A stretch of DNA of 10,285 nt, taken from positions 1 to 10,285 of the forward strand of contig DATKTT010000281.1 in the NCBI GenBank assembly GCA_035530955.1, read 5' to 3'. How positions within the stretch are numbered: the first letter of the stretch is position 1; each line of letters starts with the position of its first letter. The stretch is from Williamwhitmania sp035530955 (GTDB lineage Bacteria; Bacteroidota; Bacteroidia; Bacteroidales; Williamwhitmaniaceae). A program made the translations under genes and the position numbers. This document shows positions 7,464-10,285 of this stretch, in pieces. The notes beneath the pieces were generated by a model. It saw nothing but the letters and a program-made list of their open reading frames with translations, made no database searches and had not been told where the DNA came from.

Positions 7464-7829
7464 ATGGAAAATAAAAAGATTCTGGTTGCGGAGGATGAGG
7501 AGGCCAACTTTCTATATTTGAAGGAGGTACTTGATGAGTTTGACGTGGATATTATCTGGGCAAAAAATGGAAAGGAAACCGTTGAATTTACTCGAATTCA
7601 CAAACCAGTTCTCTTGTTGCTGGATATTAAAATGCCAATTATGAATGGGTTGGAAGCACTTCAGATTTTAAGATCAGAGTTTCCAGATATGCCTGTGATT
7701 GCACAGACCGCCTATGCCATGGATGAGGAGAGAATTAAATGCCTTGAAGCTGGATGCAATGATTACTTAGCAAAACCCATTCTTCCTGATCAAATAATTC
7801 AAATGGTTTCGAAATACTTAAAAAAATAG
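7464..7829 (+). CDS. Stand-alone CheY-like response regulator receiver
   Basis: This 121-residue protein is a complete receiver domain with no output domain. The acidic pocket is Glu10-Asp11, the phospho-acceptor is Asp54 (LLLDIKMP), the switch residues are Thr82 and Tyr84 (VIAQTAYAM), and the conserved lysine is Lys104 in DYLAKPI. The wording of these motifs is closest to receivers of hybrid histidine kinases and multi-step phosphorelays rather than DNA-binding regulators. No histidine kinase is in the window, so the phosphodonor must be encoded elsewhere. The next gene, 71 bases downstream on the same strand, is a membrane SpoIIE-type phosphatase, a likely pathway partner. The start ATG follows an A-rich leader without a Shine-Dalgarno sequence. 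Confidence 0.96.
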   Translation: MENKKILVAEDEEANFLYLKEVLDEFDVDIIWAKNGKETVEFTRIHKPVLLLLDIKMPIMNGLEALQILRSEFPDMPVIAQTAYAMDEERIKCLEAGCNDYLAKPILPDQIIQMVSKYLKK

Positions 7830-7845
7830 TATTCCATTTTAGTCA

Positions 7846-7873
7846 TCTAGCTAGGCTATTTTTGGCAGCTAGA
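7846..7873. promoter_or_regulatory. 7-bp inverted repeat spanning the candidate phosphatase promoter
   Basis: TCTAGCT (7846-7852) and AGCTAGA (7867-7873) are perfect inverted arms separated by 14 bases, with arm centres about 21 bases (two helical turns) apart. The candidate -7 element (7857-7864) lies in the spacer. This geometry suits a dimeric repressor or activator site. It could instead be a small RNA hairpin on read-through transcripts from the receiver gene; no T-run follows, so it is not a standard terminator. Confidence 0.4.
7857..7864 (+). promoter_or_regulatory. Candidate Bacteroidota -7 promoter element for the SpoIIE phosphatase gene
   Basis: TATTTTTG matches TAnnTTTG at every fixed position and lies 36 bases before the ATG at 7901, implying a leader of about 30 bases. 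A clear -33 TTTG is not present at the usual spacing (TTTT at 7837-7840 is the nearest). If real, it rules out a TTG at 7862 as the start codon, because that codon would lie within the promoter. Confidence 0.45.
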
Positions 7874-7900
7874 AAAGATTTAAAGCGAGGGACCTGCACA

Positions 7901-10174
7901 ATGGCATACGGTACTCTAAAATGCTGCAAAAGTTCCATTGTAGCGTTCATTATTTTTCAACTATTTGCTATTTCAGGCTTTTCTCAAAAGAGTTTTAGAT
8001 TGGCTTCTGAGACTCATGCAACATACTTCCTAGCAATTAAGGATTCTATTGCCACGCTCAATAAGGAAATTGAAAGGCTAGACAAAAATGGCAATTCACA
8101 CGATAAAATCTTATCCCTACTCCGCTGCAGCAACCTTTATGCGAAAATTAACCAACGCGACCAAGCGTTAATTTTGGCTAATAGTGCCTTAGTTACCGCA
8201 CAAGAAACAAGCGACGATAACGGTAAAATGCTTGCCCTCAAACAAATGGGTGTTTGTTACTATTTTCTTAATTTTAAGGTAGAAGCGCTGGAGTCATTTC
8301 TGGAAAGTTTTCAGATGAGTAAACTACTCAACAGTGCCAAAGAAACAGGTTTCCTTATAACCCAAATTGGTAAAGTTGAGCTAGAACTTGGCAGCTTTGT
8401 TGAGGCCTTGGACTATGCCCAACAAGCACTCGACTTCTATATCCAAGAAAATAATCTAGAAGGTCAAGCTGTGGCACTACGGCTGTTAGGAAATATTCAT
8501 ACCAAACTTGGCAACCTTGATTTGGCCGAAAGCTACCTCAACAAATCTATTTTTATTCTGGAGCGAACGGGCAACACCGACCAGCTATCCAAAGCCTACG
8601 TTAAATTAGGAGAGCTACGTATTGCTCAACATAAAAACAATCAAGCACTGTTCTACCTCTCCCAAGCTGCAAAAATTATTGAAAAAGATAGCTCATCAAA
8701 CCAGAATTACGGTCAAGTTTTACGTTACTATGCAGTTGCGCTTTCAGCCAATGGGATGCAAAATGAGGCAGTTGCAATGGCCAAAAAGTCAATAGCCACG
8801 CTAAAAAGTTTCAACAACACCTCCGATGATGCCAAATCATGGCTTGTACTCGCTGATATCTACTACGCTCAAAAAAAGAGAGATGAGGCACAAAAGACAT
8901 ATCAAAAAGCTCTTGCTATTGCGACGCAAGGTGAACTTAAAGATGAAAAACGCTTAGCATTTAAGGGGCTAGCCAACGTTGCCGAGCAGCAAGGAAAACT
9001 AGCAGAAGCCTACCAATACCTAAAAGCCTACAACAGGCTCAACGATAGTATTCTTGGGTTAAGCCAAATGAGCAAAGTAATTCAGCTCGAAAATCAACTT
9101 ATTACCCTAAAAAAGGATAAAGAGTTGGAGCAAAAGCACCTTCAAGTTCAGCAACAGGATTTGGAGTTAACTCATCAAAGCAACAGAATAACCATACTAA
9201 TTGCGTTACTTCTGCTTGCAGCTGGGGTAATCTATCATGCCTACCGCCTTAATAAGGAGAAGAAAGAGGCAAATGAAATTTTGCAGGACCAAAACGCCGA
9301 AATTGAAGCGCAGGCCGATGCACTTGCAATGCAAAACAAATATGTGGAAAAGCGTAATCGAGACATGATTAGTAGCTTGGAGTATGGAGGAAGAATCCAG
9401 CGTGCCATCGTACCGGCCATACCCGACCTTAAAGGGCTAATTAACTCATTCGTCCTCCATATTCCCAAGGAAATTGTGAGTGGTGACTTTTACTGGTTTA
9501 AGCGTAGGGATAACTTGCTATTCTTTGCGGTTGCTGATTGTACCGGACACGGAGTACCTGGTGCATTTATGAGCATAGTCGGAAATTTTGGCCTCAATAA
9601 AATTGTAAATGAGGAGTTAACCACCAAACCCTCGGAAATATTGACCTCCCTTAATAGCCTTTTTATCAAAACGCTGGAGCGAAGAGAACGGTATGATATT
9701 TTTGATGGAATGGACATCGGGCTTTGCCTGCTCAACCTAAGTACATTAGAGATGGAATACTCTGGCGCAAACATTTCGCTTCAACTTATTCGAAAGGCAG
9801 AGCTGGACCATCCTGTGCAATTTCAACCCACCATACATTCTGACAAGCACAATCTTTTTATGTTGAAACCAAATAATCAGCCGGTGGGTTCAAATATGGA
9901 ATTTAAGCCATTCATTAACCACCAGATGCAGCTTCTACCCGGGGATTCAATCTACATGTATTCCGATGGCTACACCGACCAATTTGGCGGGCCAAAGCGC
10001 AGAAAATACCATACACAGGAACTACGAAGAAAGCTACTTACATTTCAACAGCGCACCATGCTCAACCAAAAAGAGATACTGATTAAGGAGTTTAACCGCT
10101 GGAAGGGAAACAATGAGCAGATTGACGACATTACAATACTAGGCATCCGAATTCCGAAAAATTACTCGCTCTGA
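7901..10174 (+). CDS. Exported TPR / membrane / coiled-coil / SpoIIE-type PP2C phosphatase
   Basis: Starting at the ATG at 7901 gives 757 residues that open with a signal peptide or anchor (to about residue 29, ending SGFSQ). A frame open back to a TTG at 7862 would place 13 polar, basic residues before it and is unlikely. About eight TPR-like helix pairs fill residues 70-385. A coiled-coil stretch leads to a membrane segment at about 430-447, then a second coiled coil (452-487). The C-terminal SpoIIE/PP2C domain (about 495-757) keeps the metal ligands: Asp529 in SGDFYWF, Asp546 in DCTGHGVPGAFMS, Asp689 in SDGYTD and Asp742-Asp743 in QIDDITIL. TPRs should therefore be periplasmic and the serine/threonine phosphatase cytoplasmic. 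Such domains usually dephosphorylate anti-sigma-factor antagonists, but neither antagonist nor anti-sigma gene is in the window. The receiver gene just upstream is the likely partner. Substrate is unknown. Confidence 0.95.
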   Translation: MAYGTLKCCKSSIVAFIIFQLFAISGFSQKSFRLASETHATYFLAIKDSIATLNKEIERLDKNGNSHDKILSLLRCSNLYAKINQRDQALILANSALVTAQETSDDNGKMLALKQMGVCYYFLNFKVEALESFLESFQMSKLLNSAKETGFLITQIGKVELELGSFVEALDYAQQALDFYIQENNLEGQAVALRLLGNIHTKLGNLDLAESYLNKSIFILERTGNTDQLSKAYVKLGELRIAQHKNNQALFYLSQAAKIIEKDSSSNQNYGQVLRYYAVALSANGMQNEAVAMAKKSIATLKSFNNTSDDAKSWLVLADIYYAQKKRDEAQKTYQKALAIATQGELKDEKRLAFKGLANVAEQQGKLAEAYQYLKAYNRLNDSILGLSQMSKVIQLENQLITLKKDKELEQKHLQVQQQDLELTHQSNRITILIALLLLAAGVIYHAYRLNKEKKEANEILQDQNAEIEAQADALAMQNKYVEKRNRDMISSLEYGGRIQRAIVPAIPDLKGLINSFVLHIPKEIVSGDFYWFKRRDNLLFFAVADCTGHGVPGAFMSIVGNFGLNKIVNEELTTKPSEILTSLNSLFIKTLERRERYDIFDGMDIGLCLLNLSTLEMEYSGANISLQLIRKAELDHPVQFQPTIHSDKHNLFMLKPNNQPVGSNMEFKPFINHQMQLLPGDSIYMYSDGYTDQFGGPKRRKYHTQELRRKLLTFQQRTMLNQKEILIKEFNRWKGNNEQIDDITILGIRIPKNYSL

Positions 10175-10285
10175 ACCACCAGCAGGTAATCGAGCATTAT
10201 CAGAAATAGCATAAAAAATTCAACTGGGTATAGGTTAATTACGGTAAATCCCATGCTAATCCATAAAGCAATTAGGAGGTAGAAT
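10162..10285 (-). CDS. Partial membrane protein, C-terminal end only
   Basis: On the minus strand a frame enters the window at 10284 and stays open for 40 codons to a TAA at 10162-10164. The peptide is strongly hydrophobic, with two membrane-helix-like stretches (FYLLIALWISMGFTVI and VEFFMLFLIML) and a short polar end (VVQSE). This composition and the lack of any other open frame in the last 110 bases suggest the C-terminus of an integral membrane protein whose gene starts outside the window. It converges on the phosphatase gene and overlaps its end by 13 bases. Forty open codons can occur by chance in AT-rich DNA, so the call is moderate. Family unknown. Confidence 0.55.
   Translation of the reverse strand, partial: FYLLIALWISMGFTVINLYPVEFFMLFLIMLDYLLVVQSE

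Noticed and set aside
9490..9774. Minus-strand frame of 94 codons
   Set aside because: It is antisense to the conserved SpoIIE catalytic domain and has no recognisable motifs.
1..10285. Mobile element, CRISPR array, tRNA or rRNA
   Set aside because: No transposase or integrase motifs, no regularly spaced direct repeats, and no cloverleaf or rRNA-like segments were seen; nearly all the sequence is explained by protein genes.

Overview
The window looks like an ordinary chromosomal stretch of a Bacteroidota bacterium, probably Bacteroidales/Marinilabiliales-like; genus cannot be judged. The reasons are: coding starts with A/T-rich leaders and almost no Shine-Dalgarno sequences; good matches to the Bacteroidota -7 promoter element TAnnTTTG upstream of two genes; an exported TlpA-like thioredoxin with a DUF4369-type N-terminus; and a large exported TPR / membrane / SpoIIE-phosphatase protein. 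Base composition is moderately AT-rich and looks even across the window. I see no insertion sequence, integrase, tRNA, rRNA or CRISPR array.

Left block (1-5662, all on the minus strand, read from right to left): a family 2 glycosyltransferase (4763-5662), a YyaL/SSP411-type protein with thioredoxin (DUF255) and alpha-barrel domains (2649-4661), a membrane-anchored protein of unknown function (1313-2503), a class IV PLP aminotransferase (480-1310) and a YafV-like omega-amidase cut by the window edge (1-496). The last three are almost certainly co-transcribed: 2 bases separate the unknown gene from the aminotransferase, and the aminotransferase and amidase overlap by 17 bases. Aminotransferase plus omega-amidase fits the glutamine transaminase/omega-amidase route, in which a 2-oxo acid is aminated using glutamine and the resulting 2-oxoglutaramate is hydrolysed to 2-oxoglutarate and ammonia.

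Right block (5775-10174, plus strand): an exported TlpA-like thioredoxin closed by a strong intrinsic terminator (7228-7255), a stand-alone CheY-like receiver (7464-7829), and a 757-residue signal peptide-TPR-membrane-coiled coil-SpoIIE phosphatase protein (7901-10174). Receiver and phosphatase lie 71 bases apart and probably belong to one signalling pathway. The phosphatase seems to have its own promoter, whose -7 element sits between the arms of a 7-bp inverted repeat.

At the far right edge a hydrophobic reading frame on the minus strand (10162-10284) runs out of the window. It is most likely the C-terminus of a membrane protein gene that converges on, and overlaps, the end of the phosphatase gene.

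I do not see a clearly new multi-gene system. The items most worth following up are the coupled aminotransferase/amidase pair with its unknown upstream partner, and the receiver/TPR-phosphatase pair with its promoter-spanning inverted repeat.
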